Source: Cyanobium sp. NIES-981 (GTDB taxonomy: Bacteria; Cyanobacteriota; Cyanobacteriia; PCC-6307; Cyanobiaceae). Taken from it: DNA of 64,000 bases. Location of the stretch: positions 1,736,001-1,800,000 of the forward strand of contig NZ_LT578417.1 in assembly GCF_900088535.1 (NCBI RefSeq), in the 5' to 3' direction. This document shows positions 26,051 through 35,196 of this stretch, one piece after another; position 1 is the stretch's first letter; the number at the start of each line of letters is the position of its first letter. The notes below the pieces were generated by a model that searched no databases, was not told where the DNA came from, and saw nothing but the letters and a program-made list of their open reading frames with translations. The position numbers were made by a program, and so were the translations under genes.

Positions 26051-27595
26051 TCAGGACAGCGGTTCGATCTCCCCCGGGCGCCAGGTTCGCTGGAACCACG
26101 GCTCCAGGGGGCCGTAGAGACGCAGGATCGTGAACCAGCTCTGCCCGGGAACGGTCTGGATCCAGTTGGACTCCTTGCCGGCGGGCGGCTTCGGGCCGAA
26201 GTAGACATCCACCGAACCATCGGCATTGGTCTGCAGGTCGGTGTTCTGGCTGCTGACGCTGGGGAACTGCTGGTTCGTCTGCTGCATCGAGCGGGTCTGG
26301 GCGTTGTAGACGATCACCGACCAGAAGTTCTTCGCCGGCACGTTGGGCGGAAGCCGCAAGCGATAGGTCCGGCCCCCATCGAGGGGCTGGTCGTTGGCAT
26401 CCAGCGCGGTCCAGGGGTAAGTGGAGCCCTCGCCGACGATCTTGGTGTCCATGGCCGGGGTGACCCCGGTGGCAAGAAAGAAGAAGAAGGCGGCTGCGTC
26501 CAGATTGGCCACGCCCGGCTGCCACTCGAAGGTGTAGCCGCCGAAGAAGGCATAGCGCCAGTTGGCGTTGTCGTAGATGTAGCCCTGCCGGTCGCGCATC
26601 CGGTAGGCGAGCGCCCGGGCCGTGGCGTCACCCACGGCGGCGGCCTCGGTGAGGATCGCCTTCATGCGGGCATCAGGCGCGAACGGCTTGCCCTTCTGAA
26701 TCCCGATCGAGGCCCACAGGCCCAGCGTGGTGGGATCCACTTCGGTGGTGGGCTCGTCCTGCACCACCTGGTTCAGCATCTCCCAGAAGCGGAAGCCAGA
26801 GGGGCCCACCATGTTGAACGGCTTGCCGCTCATGTTCACGAAGGTGGGCTTCACCGGGTTGGCGGCCTGGGCCAGGGGATAGATCTTCGTGCGGGCCCTG
26901 ACGGCGTCGACCCCCGGCTTCGGATCGCCATCCACCAGGAAGCTGCGCCAGCCAGCCCAGATGCTGAAGGTGGACGGCCGGATGACGTAGTACCCGCTGG
27001 GGGTCGCTCCCTTGTACCCGGGTGGCAGCAGCAGATACTTGCCGCCGCGCCCCTTGTCCGCTCCTGTGATGCCGAGATCGCCGCTCCAGCGGTACCACAT
27101 GTCGTTTATCAGGCCCAGCACCTTCGGCGGCACCTCCAGCACCAACGGGCCCTGGCGCAGATCCAGCCAGAACCAGGTGTAGGGGGTGTTGTCGTTGGCG
27201 GTGAGCTCCACGGTGCGGGAATCCACCAGCTGCTCCCAGATCGGCACCGTGCGGTTGGCGGGGCCCATGGTGAGGATGGCGCTGCGATTGGCCAGCTGGT
27301 TCACCGGCGGCAGGCCGAGCAGGTAGGCCTGCACGGCGCGCTGGAAATCCAGGTTGTCCAGCAGCCTGTCCGTGGTGGAGGCGTCGGGGACGCCTCCCTG
27401 GAACCGCAGGGTGCCAAGGCGCGTCTCCAGGGTGTCGGGGATGGCGACCCCTGGGGGAATCGGGGTGGAGTAGCGGAAGCTGGGGTCCGCGGGCGGGCCC
27501 TTCAACACCTGAGCCAGGCTGGCCACCGGCGCCAGTGGGGCAAGGGCCAGAGCGGCAGCCAGGGCACGGCAGCAAAGCGCAAGGCGGATCATCAC
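26051..27595 (-). CDS. DUF1254/DUF1214 secreted protein
   Basis: A 514-residue protein with a signal peptide (about 1-29, ALALAPLAPVASLAQ). An N-terminal DUF1254 domain spans about 60-220 (TPYTWFWLDLRQGPLVLEVP, INDMWYRWSGDLGITG, KYLLLPPGYKG). A C-terminal DUF1214 domain spans about 380-510 (YRLRLPPNVPAKNFWSVIVYN, DLQTNADGSVDVYFGP, WFTILRLYGPLEPWF). Such proteins are found in many bacteria and often lie near oxidative or hydrolytic enzymes, but their activity is unknown. The ATG at 27595 overlaps the sulfatase stop (ATGA), so it should be made together with the sulfatase. Confidence 0.85.
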   Translation of the reverse strand: MMIRLALCCRALAAALALAPLAPVASLAQVLKGPPADPSFRYSTPIPPGVAIPDTLETRLGTLRFQGGVPDASTTDRLLDNLDFQRAVQAYLLGLPPVNQLANRSAILTMGPANRTVPIWEQLVDSRTVELTANDNTPYTWFWLDLRQGPLVLEVPPKVLGLINDMWYRWSGDLGITGADKGRGGKYLLLPPGYKGATPSGYYVIRPSTFSIWAGWRSFLVDGDPKPGVDAVRARTKIYPLAQAANPVKPTFVNMSGKPFNMVGPSGFRFWEMLNQVVQDEPTTEVDPTTLGLWASIGIQKGKPFAPDARMKAILTEAAAVGDATARALAYRMRDRQGYIYDNANWRYAFFGGYTFEWQPGVANLDAAAFFFFLATGVTPAMDTKIVGEGSTYPWTALDANDQPLDGGRTYRLRLPPNVPAKNFWSVIVYNAQTRSMQQTNQQFPSVSSQNTDLQTNADGSVDVYFGPKPPAGKESNWIQTVPGQSWFTILRLYGPLEPWFQRTWRPGEIEPLS

Positions 27596-30231
27596 TGAAT
27601 CCCCATGGCGGCGGTTTTCATGCCCTCTTCCAGCTTCTTGATGTCGGCCGGAGACAGCTGGGGACGATCGATCCGGATCGTGAGTTTGTTGAGCTTGGCG
27701 GTGAGGGGGAAGGGCGGCAGGTAGTCGCTGTCGTCGATGCCGGTGATGGTGTCGGAGCCGATGTCGAAGCTCTCATCCCACTGCAGGATGATCGGGATGG
27801 TCTTCTCCATGCGCTTGCTGGCCACCACCTTGCCGTCCACCTTGAGGGTGCCGGTGCCGCCCTTGCCCACACCGGCAAAGCTGTTGAACTTGATGGTGCC
27901 GAGGCCAAGGCCGTCGTACTTGAAGTCAAACGCGACCTTGTGCTGTCCGGGTGAGAGGGGCTCCGAGCCTTCCCACTTCACCCAGTCCAGATTCAGCAGG
28001 TTCCAGTTGAACACCGGCCTGCCCTTGAGCAGATAGAAACCCCAGCCGGCGAAGCGGCCGCCGGAGGTGGCGATCATGCCTTCGGCGCCGCCTGGGGGCA
28101 CCGTGATATCGGCGGTGAGGCTGTAGGAGGTGTTGAGCAGGTAAGGCGCATCGCCCTGGGGCACTCCGGTCATCGGCCGGGTGTACACCAGTTCGTTCAG
28201 CCCGGCGGTGAGGCTGGGCCGCTGGGCCGCCACCCGGGCCGCCACCGAGGCATTGAGCGGGAACACCTGATACTTCTTGGCCTCCTCCACGAACATCGTT
28301 CGCATGGCCGCCACCCTCTCGGGGTGCTGCTCGGCGATGTCCTCCGACTGGTTGAAGTTCTTGGTGAGGTCGTACAGCTGGAACACCTGGTTGTTGAGCG
28401 GATCCGGATTCGCCGGCCCAAAGGCATCCCAGGGGGCCCGGTCCACCTTGGTGCTCAACAGCCAGCCGTCGTGATAGAGGGCCCACTGGCCCATCATCTC
28501 GAAGTACTGGGTCGTATGGCGGGACGGAGCCTTGGCATTGCCCTGATCGAAGGTGTACAGAAAACTGGTGCCCTCGATCGGCTTCTGCGGGATGCCGTCC
28601 ACCGTGTCCGGGGCCGGAATGCCGGTGGCCTCGAGGATCGTGGGCAGCACATCGATCACGTGGACGAACTGCTCGCGCAGGCCGCCCTTGTCCTTGATGC
28701 GTTTAGGCCAGGAGATCACCATGTTCTGGTTCACCCCACCGAGCCGCGAGGCGTTCTGCTTGAACCAGTCGAAGGGGGTGTCGAAGGCCCACGACCAGCC
28801 GGCCGACATGTGGTTGTAGGCGTATTCGGTCCCCCAGGCGTCGTAGTACTTCATCTGCACATCCACCGGTGGGCGCACGTCGTTGAAGAAGGCCACCTCG
28901 CTGAAGGTGCCTTCCGGGCCGCCCTCGGCGCTGGTGCCGTTGTCGCCGTTGATGTAGATAATCAAGGTGTTGTCGAGCTTGCCCAGATCGTCAAAGGCCT
29001 GGATCACCCGACCGATTTCGTGGTCGTTGTAGGCCACATAGGCGGCGAACACCTCCACCTGGCGGATGTAGAGCTGCTTGGCCTCCTCGCTGAGCTGATC
29101 CCAGGGGGTCAGGATGTCAGCGGGCCAGGGGGTGAGCTCCTCATCGGCGGGAATCACACCGAGCTTCTTCTGATTCTCGAAGATCCGCTCGCGCAGCTTC
29201 TCATAGCCATCATCGAAGAGATGCATGGCATGGATCTTGTCCACCCATTCCTTGGTGGGATGGTGGGGAGCATGGGAGGAGCCGGGCACGTAGTGGAGGA
29301 ACACCGGCTGCTCGGGGTTGGTCTGATGGATGCGCGTCATCCAGTCGATGGCGTCATCGGCCATCGCGGTGATCAGATTCCAGGAGGGCTCTTCACCGGT
29401 GACGGGCCACACCTTCGCCGCCAGATTGGAGCGATCCAGCTTCAGGCTGCCTTCCTGGCCCTTCCAGGGGTAGATCTGGGTGGTGTTGCGGAAGAGATTC
29501 GGCCCCCACTGGTTGGCATCCCCGCCCACGAATCCGTAGAAATAGTCGAAGCCCATGCCGGTGGGCCATTGGGTGAAGGGCCCGGCCTGGCTGGCCTGGT
29601 AGGTGGGGGTGTTGTGATCCTTGCCGAACCAGCTGGTGGCGTAGCCGTTGTCGCGCAGGATCCGGCCGATGGTGGCGTTCTCGACGCCGATGATGCTGTC
29701 GTAGCCGGGGAAACCGGTGGCCTGCTCGGCGATCACCCCGAAACCCACCGAATGGTGATTGCGCCCGGTGATCAGCGCCGCCCGCGTGGGGGAACACAGG
29801 GCCGTGGACATGATGCGGTTGTAACGCAGCCCCTGACTGGCGATGCGCTCCATCGCAGGCGTGGGGATCACGCCACCGAACACGCTGTTGATGGCGAAAC
29901 CGGCGTCGTCCGTCATGATCAGCAGGACGTTCGGCGCCTCCTTGGGCGGCACCACCGTCGGTGGCCACCAGGACGTGGATTGAAGGGCGTTCTCCTTGAT
30001 CACCCCGCCGAAGGGACGGGCTGGGGCCGGCAGCTGACGGCCGGAGATCGTGGCCTTGGCGGCCGGGCTGCCCAGCACACCGCTCACCATCCGCTGGGCG
30101 GCCGCGGGGGTCCAGCCGCCCTGCCAGGCCACCAGCGCCAGCGCCAGCACCAGGGCACCCAGGCGCCTGCCCCAGCCGAACCGGATACGGCGCAGCCGGG
30201 CCAGCAGCGTGGCGGGGCGGAGGTCAGCCAT
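27592..30231 (-). CDS. Arylsulfatase (type I, formylglycine-dependent)
   Basis: An 879-residue sulfatase with an N-terminal hydrophobic export signal (about residues 20-45, after basic residues). LLIMTDDAGFAINSVFGG (D108 and D109) gives metal ligands. C146-S-P-T-R150 followed by AALITGRN is the type I signature, in which Cys is converted to formylglycine, the catalytic residue. Further motifs are FGKDHNTPTYQ, LHYVPGSSHAPHHP and YINGDNGTSAEGGPEGT. The C-terminal 300 residues include a beta-rich domain. The protein should hydrolyse sulfate esters in the periplasm or outside the cell; the substrate is unknown. It overlaps the FGE gene upstream by 8 bp and the DUF1254 gene downstream by 4 bp, so all three form one operon. 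Confidence 0.93.
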   Translation of the reverse strand: MADLRPATLLARLRRIRFGWGRRLGALVLALALVAWQGGWTPAAAQRMVSGVLGSPAAKATISGRQLPAPARPFGGVIKENALQSTSWWPPTVVPPKEAPNVLLIMTDDAGFAINSVFGGVIPTPAMERIASQGLRYNRIMSTALCSPTRAALITGRNHHSVGFGVIAEQATGFPGYDSIIGVENATIGRILRDNGYATSWFGKDHNTPTYQASQAGPFTQWPTGMGFDYFYGFVGGDANQWGPNLFRNTTQIYPWKGQEGSLKLDRSNLAAKVWPVTGEEPSWNLITAMADDAIDWMTRIHQTNPEQPVFLHYVPGSSHAPHHPTKEWVDKIHAMHLFDDGYEKLRERIFENQKKLGVIPADEELTPWPADILTPWDQLSEEAKQLYIRQVEVFAAYVAYNDHEIGRVIQAFDDLGKLDNTLIIYINGDNGTSAEGGPEGTFSEVAFFNDVRPPVDVQMKYYDAWGTEYAYNHMSAGWSWAFDTPFDWFKQNASRLGGVNQNMVISWPKRIKDKGGLREQFVHVIDVLPTILEATGIPAPDTVDGIPQKPIEGTSFLYTFDQGNAKAPSRHTTQYFEMMGQWALYHDGWLLSTKVDRAPWDAFGPANPDPLNNQVFQLYDLTKNFNQSEDIAEQHPERVAAMRTMFVEEAKKYQVFPLNASVAARVAAQRPSLTAGLNELVYTRPMTGVPQGDAPYLLNTSYSLTADITVPPGGAEGMIATSGGRFAGWGFYLLKGRPVFNWNLLNLDWVKWEGSEPLSPGQHKVAFDFKYDGLGLGTIKFNSFAGVGKGGTGTLKVDGKVVASKRMEKTIPIILQWDESFDIGSDTITGIDDSDYLPPFPLTAKLNKLTIRIDRPQLSPADIKKLEEGMKTAAMGIQ

Positions 30232-31288
30232 GGGGGTTGGGGGGTGCGGTGAGCGACGCCACCAGGCGGAAGCCCAGGTGGTTGGTGCCCGTGTCCGGGC
30301 TTTCGGCCTCCCGGGCAGAGGGGCGGTAGCGGGAGCAATAGGCGGGGGAGCAGAGGAAGGAGCCCCCCTTGATCACGTGTTTGGCGACCCCCGGGTCCCG
30401 CGGGTCCTGGGAAACGGCGGCATCCACGACCACGGGATCCGGGCCCTGGCCGAGCCCGCCGTGTCCGGGGGCGTACCAGTCACGGGTCCACTCCCACACG
30501 TTGCCGGTGGTGTCATGGAGGCCGTAGCCATTGGGGGGATAGGACCCCACCGGCGCCGTGCCCGCGTGGCCGTCGTCGCCCGTGTCCAGGTGGGGGAAGG
30601 GCCCCTGCCAGGTGTTGGCGCGGCGGGGATCCCAGGTGTCACCCCAGCCGAACACCGCATCCCGCAGCCCGCCCCGGGCAGCCAGTTCCCACTGGGCCTC
30701 GCTGGGCAGGGCCGCACCGCTCCAGGCGGCATAGGCGGCGGCGTCCGTGTAGGCCACTTGCACCACCGGATGGTCGAGGCGATGCTCGATCGAGCTGCCC
30801 GGCCCCTCGGGATGGCGCCAGTCGGCCCCGGGCACCCAGTGCCACCCCGCCAGCTCATCGATCTGCTCACCTTCTGCCACGGGCCGGAACACCAGGGCGC
30901 CCGCCCGGCGCTCAGAGGGGGAGAGCTCGGGGAACTGCTCCGCTGGCAGGGGGCGCTCCGCCACTGTGCGGTAGCCGGTGGCCGCCACGAAGGCGGCGAA
31001 CTGGCGGTTGGTGACCTCGTGGGTGCCCATGCAGAAGGCCCCCACCTGCACCCGGGCCGCCGGCAACTCCTCCGGCCGACGGCCGGCGGCACCCATCCGG
31101 TAGCTGGCGGCCGGTATGGCCACCATGCCCTCGGGACACCCCAGCGCAAACGCCGGCTGCAGCGCCACCCCAGCCGGGAGCCAGCCGAGCAGGAGACACC
31201 CAAGCAGAACAGAGCCGAGCAGGAGCGCTGCCGGAATCACTGGCCGTGACACAACGAACACGACAACGCCACGAGGTGGCCCATCCAT
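30224..31288 (-). CDS. Formylglycine-generating enzyme (sulfatase maturase)
   Basis: A 354-residue SUMF1/FGE-family protein. Starting from the ATG at 31288 it has a membrane anchor or signal (about 15-47), then MVAIPAASYRMG (55-66), FCMGTHEVTNRQFAAFV (85-101), LPSEAQWELAARGG (194-207), GLHDTTGNVWEWTRDWY (256-272) and GGSFLCSPAYCSRYRPSAR (308-326). C313 and C318 match the two active-site cysteines of true FGE, so this should be a working oxygen-dependent maturase and not a generic member of the superfamily. Its partner, the CSPTR sulfatase, is encoded immediately downstream with an 8-bp overlap. The open frame extends to 31399, but the extra residues do not look like a signal. Confidence 0.9.
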   Translation of the reverse strand: MDGPPRGVVVFVVSRPVIPAALLLGSVLLGCLLLGWLPAGVALQPAFALGCPEGMVAIPAASYRMGAAGRRPEELPAARVQVGAFCMGTHEVTNRQFAAFVAATGYRTVAERPLPAEQFPELSPSERRAGALVFRPVAEGEQIDELAGWHWVPGADWRHPEGPGSSIEHRLDHPVVQVAYTDAAAYAAWSGAALPSEAQWELAARGGLRDAVFGWGDTWDPRRANTWQGPFPHLDTGDDGHAGTAPVGSYPPNGYGLHDTTGNVWEWTRDWYAPGHGGLGQGPDPVVVDAAVSQDPRDPGVAKHVIKGGSFLCSPAYCSRYRPSAREAESPDTGTNHLGFRLVASLTAPPNPHG

Positions 31289-31750
31289 AGACACCAAACG
31301 ATGGCTCGCCCGCTCCGAAAGGGATGAGCGAGTCACAAAAAACGTTGCAATCAGAGTCCGCGAAGAACACCTCCGCGCAACATCATCGAAATAACGCAAG
31401 TTCCACGCTCTCAGTCGCTTGGCTGGAGAAGCGCCATCAGGGCGTCGTCATTCAAGCCAAGGGCGACACGCTGGCATGTCAGGCGACGACGACAGGCCAA
31501 ACGCTTGCCGTTGGTTCTTCATCGCAAGCCCTGCAAGGTCAACAGAATTCACAACCTCACAATGAGACAAGCTCCAGACAAAACGGCCTCGCCGTGTGCC
31601 ATCCCCAGGAAGGATCTGGGCTGCAGGACTCCCCGAAGACCCCAAGCCCGCCTTCAGGTTCATGGAGAACATGCCATGCGGAATCCACGGCCCTTTCGCT
31701 GGAATCGGATCAGGATGGGATGACGGCGTCACCACGATCCAGGGCTGATC
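31289..31750. other. AT-richer divergent spacer of the sulfatase cassette
   Basis: This 462-bp gap between the FGE gene and the AraC-type gene is visibly poorer in G+C than the genes around it, with A-runs near 31338 and AT-rich patches near 31540. Open frames crossing it do not resemble proteins. On the minus strand TTGCAA with a TCATCC 17 bp later could be a weak promoter for the sulfatase operon. Operator sites for the AraC-type protein would be expected here, but I find no clear repeat. Confidence 0.5.
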
Positions 31751-32752
31751 ATGCACGGGGCCATTCCCTTCCTCGATCAGCAGGCGGTGACGCTCACCCA
31801 GGCCGATGCCGTGGTGCGGAGGATCGCCGACCAGCTGCCGCTGCGGGGCCTCGTGCACGTCGGACCCGCGGCAGCGCTGCGGATGCGGAGTGTGGTGGTG
31901 CCCCTGGGCCGCCTCTGTGTGGCGGGCACGGCCCACTCACCGCTGCGGATCGAGATGGACCCGCTGCCGGATGCGGTCACCCTGGCCTTCACCGAGCAGG
32001 GAGGGGCAGATCTGCGGGCCGATGGCCGATGCGTTCGCCTCACCCCCCGCAGCACGGGGATGTTCCTGCCCGTCACGGCCTTCCAGTGCGAGAGCGAGAG
32101 CATCGTCTCGGTGCTGATCCACGATTCCGCCCAACGGCTCGCGGCCACCGCCGCAGCCATGGCCGGCTGCGCCGATGGTGAAGCCCCGTGCCTGCCCAGC
32201 GGATTCCACCGGCCGGTGTTTCTCGACGGCAGCGAGGACCCGCTGCGCAACGCCGTGTTCACCTCCCTGCGCAGGACCCTGCGCCTGCTGGACCAGCCCC
32301 TGCTCCTGACGGGGGGCTTTGGGGCCCTGCAACTGGAGGATCTGCTGCGCCGCCATCTCGTGCTGCTGCTCTGGCCAGCACTGGCCGACCCCGACCGACC
32401 GGTCCCGGCGCCGCTCAGCAGGGACCCCATCTTCGAGGAGCTGCTGGAGTGGATGGATGCCCACCATGACCAGCCGATCACCCTCACCCAGCTGGCCCAG
32501 CGCAGCGGCGATTCCGTGAGGACCCTCCAATACCGCTTCCAACGGCAGGTGGGCTGCTCGCCCATGCAGTGGCTGCGCCAGCGCCGGCTCGAGGCTGCGA
32601 GGGCGGACATAGGGCGTGCAGGCCAGGAGGACAGCGTGGCCGCCATTGCCAGGCGGCACGGCTTCCATCACCTGGCGGGGTTCAGCACCGCCTTTCAGCG
32701 CCGCTACGGCCTGCTCCCCTCCGAAGCGAGGCGCCAGGGGCGCCGACGTTGA
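31751..32752 (+). CDS. AraC-family transcriptional regulator
   Basis: A 333-residue regulator. The C-terminal 100 residues form the double helix-turn-helix domain: PITLTQLAQRSGDSVRTLQYRFQRQVGCSPMQWLRQRRLEAAR, then VAAIARRHGFHHLAGFSTAFQRRYGLLPSEARR. The N-terminal part is a cupin-like sensing domain without obvious ligand motifs. It is transcribed away from the sulfatase operon and its start faces that promoter region, so it is the natural candidate to regulate the operon, perhaps in response to a sulfated compound. That is inference from position. Confidence 0.87.
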   Translation: MHGAIPFLDQQAVTLTQADAVVRRIADQLPLRGLVHVGPAAALRMRSVVVPLGRLCVAGTAHSPLRIEMDPLPDAVTLAFTEQGGADLRADGRCVRLTPRSTGMFLPVTAFQCESESIVSVLIHDSAQRLAATAAAMAGCADGEAPCLPSGFHRPVFLDGSEDPLRNAVFTSLRRTLRLLDQPLLLTGGFGALQLEDLLRRHLVLLLWPALADPDRPVPAPLSRDPIFEELLEWMDAHHDQPITLTQLAQRSGDSVRTLQYRFQRQVGCSPMQWLRQRRLEAARADIGRAGQEDSVAAIARRHGFHHLAGFSTAFQRRYGLLPSEARRQGRRR

Positions 32753-32769
32753 GCCAGGGAGCTGGTGGT

Positions 32770-34017
32770 TCAGGAAGCCAGCAACCGCAGGCGCAGCCGG
32801 TTCAGGGCCTCGCCCACCGTGAGGGTCTGGATCCAGTGGCGGCCGCGGCTGGAGCCGAACCGCACCCCCTCGCTCCAGGCCCCCAAGGCATCCGCCACGG
32901 CGATGTGCACCAGACCCACGGGTTTCTGCTCGCTGCCGCCCCCGGGCCCGGCGATGCCGGTGACGGCCACGCCCCAGGTGGCTCCGGCGAGCCGCCTGGC
33001 TCCAGCCGCCATCGCCAGCGCCACCGGATCGCTCACGGCCCCATGCCGCTCCAGATCCAGGGCGCTCACCCCCAAGAGGCCCTCCTTCACCGCATTGGCG
33101 TAGGCGATCACCCCGCCCAGGAACACATCCGAGGCTCCGGGCACCGCCGCCAGGGCAGCCCCGATGCCGCCACCGGTGCAGCTCTCGGCCACGGCCAGGG
33201 TCTCGCCACGCCGGCGCAGCTGCTCGAGCACCACCGAGGCCAGGCTGTCCCCATCCGCCCCGAAACAGGCCTGGCCGGCCCGGCGGCGGATCTCGGCCTC
33301 CAACGGCGCCAGCATGCCGTCAGCGGCTGTCTCCGTGTCGGCCCGGGCGGTGAGCCGCAGCTTCACCTCCCCCGCCCCGGCATAGGGCGCCACGGTGGGG
33401 TTGGTGCCCTCCAGCAGATCGGCCATCTGCTCGGCCAGGGCCGATTCGGCCACGCCCCAGAAGCGCAGCAACCGGCTCGCGTACACCCCCTGGGAGAGCC
33501 CGGCCTGGCGCAGCCAGGGGGCCGCCGTGGCCTCCCACATGGCGTGCATCTCACTGGGCACCCCCGGGAAGGTGAGCACCGTGAAACCCGGCAGCGGGCT
33601 CCAGATCATTCCTGCGGCCGTGCCCGTGGGATTGGGCAGCACGGCCGCACCCTCGGGCAGCAGGGCCTGGCGGCGGAGGCTGGCGGAGAGCTGGCGCCCC
33701 CGTGCCCGGGCCTTGGCCTCGATGTCGGCCCACACCTCCGGCCGCTCGGTGAGCGGCGTGTCGAAGGCGGCGGCGATCGCCTCGGTGGTGAGGTCGTCGG
33801 GGGTGGGCCCGAGGCCGCCGGTGGTGATCAGCACCCGGCAGCGCTGGGAGGCCTCGCGCACCGCGGCGATCACCCGGTCGCGGTTGTCGCCCACCACCTG
33901 CTGGCGCCGATGGGGAATGCCCAGGGCCGCCAGCTGCTCGGCGATCCAGCGGGCGTTGCCGTTGGTGATGTTGCCCAGCAGCAGCTCGGTGCCGATGCAG
34001 AGGATCTCGGCCGTCAT
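32770..34017 (-). CDS. cinA: CinA family protein (competence/damage-inducible)
   Basis: A 415-residue two-domain protein. The N-terminal MoCF-like domain begins [33 protein letters not shown] and has [19 protein letters not shown]. The C-terminal CinA/PncC domain has [18 protein letters not shown] and [12 protein letters not shown]. The family includes NMN amidohydrolases that recycle the pyridine nucleotide by-product NMN and ADP-ribose pyrophosphatases. Its ATG overlaps the stop of the upstream transferase gene by 4 bp, so they are co-translated. Confidence 0.93.
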   Translation of the reverse strand: MTAEILCIGTELLLGNITNGNARWIAEQLAALGIPHRRQQVVGDNRDRVIAAVREASQRCRVLITTGGLGPTPDDLTTEAIAAAFDTPLTERPEVWADIEAKARARGRQLSASLRRQALLPEGAAVLPNPTGTAAGMIWSPLPGFTVLTFPGVPSEMHAMWEATAAPWLRQAGLSQGVYASRLLRFWGVAESALAEQMADLLEGTNPTVAPYAGAGEVKLRLTARADTETAADGMLAPLEAEIRRRAGQACFGADGDSLASVVLEQLRRRGETLAVAESCTGGGIGAALAAVPGASDVFLGGVIAYANAVKEGLLGVSALDLERHGAVSDPVALAMAAGARRLAGATWGVAVTGIAGPGGGSEQKPVGLVHIAVADALGAWSEGVRFGSSRGRHWIQTLTVGEALNRLRLRLLAS

Positions 34018-35129
34018 CGCTGGCGCTGGCGCTGGCGGGCGGAGGGCCTGTCCTGGCGCTGGAGCTCACGGCGGGTGCTCACCAGCACCCAGATCAGCAC
34101 CGCGGTGGCCAGGGCCAGCCAGAGGAAGCGCATCTCCGCATTCACCAGCACCAGGGCCAGGGAAGCCAGCCACTGGGTGAAGGCATAGATCAGCAGCACG
34201 GTGCGCCGGTGGCTGAGGCCGGTGCGCAGCAGGCGGTGGTGCAGATGGCGGCGGTCGGGATAGAAGGGCGAGTGGCCGTCGCTGAGCCGGCCCATGATCA
34301 CCGCCGACATATCGGCCAGGGGGAGGGAGAGGATCAGCAGGGGCAGCAGCAGGCTGACGCTGGTGAGCCCCTTGGCGGGGCCCACGATGCTGATCGCGGC
34401 GAGGGCAAAGCCGAGAAAATAGGAGCCGCCATCGCCCATGAAGATGCGGGCGGGGTTGAAGTTGTGGCGCAGAAACCCCAGACAGCTGCCGGCCAGCGCG
34501 GCGGCCAGCAGGCCGGCGGCGGGCTGGTGCAGGCTGAAGCTCACCGAGAGCAGGCCCACCGCCGCGATGCCGCTGACACCGGCCGCGAGGCCATCGAGGC
34601 CGTCCAGCCAGTTGATCGCATTGGTGATGCCCACCAGCCACACCAGGGTGGCCAGCAGGCTCAGCCAGTCAGGCAGCTGCAGCGCCGCCGGGGCCGATCC
34701 CATCCAGCCGAAGGGCAGATCGATGCTGCCGATGCGCACGCCTTCCAGCCACACCGCCATCGACACCAGCAGCTGAACCAGCAGCCTCGGCAGGGGCGGC
34801 AGGGCGAAGAGGTCATCGGCCAGGCCGATCACGAAGAAGCAGAGGGATCCTCCCAGCGTGGTCCAGATGAGGGCGTCCTTGCTGGCCTCCAGCTGGGCGA
34901 ACCCCCCCAGCACCCAGGTGAGGGTGAGGGCGAGGCTGAAACCGATCACGATGCCCACGCCACCCAGCCGCACCATCGGCTGGGTGTGCTGCTTGCGCGC
35001 ATCGGGCTTGTCGATCAGGCCGAAGCGCAGACCGAGCCTGCGCACCACCGGCACCACCAGGGCGGTGAGCACGGCAGCCGCAGCCAGGGTGAGCAGCGCT
35101 GCAGCGTTGGGGCTGTAGGCAAGGGTCAC
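34014..35129 (-). CDS. Undecaprenyl-phosphate sugar-1-phosphate transferase (WecA/MraY family)
   Basis: A 371-residue membrane enzyme with about ten helices that starts a polysaccharide or O-antigen chain by moving a sugar-1-phosphate to a lipid carrier. Motifs are [17 protein letters not shown] (the cytoplasmic loop after helix 1), GLADDLF with the paired Asp, [40 protein letters not shown], and the late DRRHLHHRL histidine loop. That HIHH-like loop favours the WecA/Rfe group over MraY. The sugar is probably N-acetylglucosamine but is not proven. It lies upstream of cinA with a 4-bp overlap. Confidence 0.88.
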   Translation of the reverse strand: MTLAYSPNAAALLTLAAAAVLTALVVPVVRRLGLRFGLIDKPDARKQHTQPMVRLGGVGIVIGFSLALTLTWVLGGFAQLEASKDALIWTTLGGSLCFFVIGLADDLFALPPLPRLLVQLLVSMAVWLEGVRIGSIDLPFGWMGSAPAALQLPDWLSLLATLVWLVGITNAINWLDGLDGLAAGVSGIAAVGLLSVSFSLHQPAAGLLAAALAGSCLGFLRHNFNPARIFMGDGGSYFLGFALAAISIVGPAKGLTSVSLLLPLLILSLPLADMSAVIMGRLSDGHSPFYPDRRHLHHRLLRTGLSHRRTVLLIYAFTQWLASLALVLVNAEMRFLWLALATAVLIWVLVSTRRELQRQDRPSARQRQRQR

Positions 35130-35196
35130 GACAGCGGGCCGACGCAGGCGCCTTGGGGCAGGGCGTTGGCCGCCACCTTACGGGGAAGGGGGAGGC

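Noticed and set aside
28324-30252. A 642-codon plus-strand frame opposite the arylsulfatase
   Set aside because: Low-complexity Gly/His/Val composition, no motif, and the opposite strand encodes a full sulfatase with all signatures.
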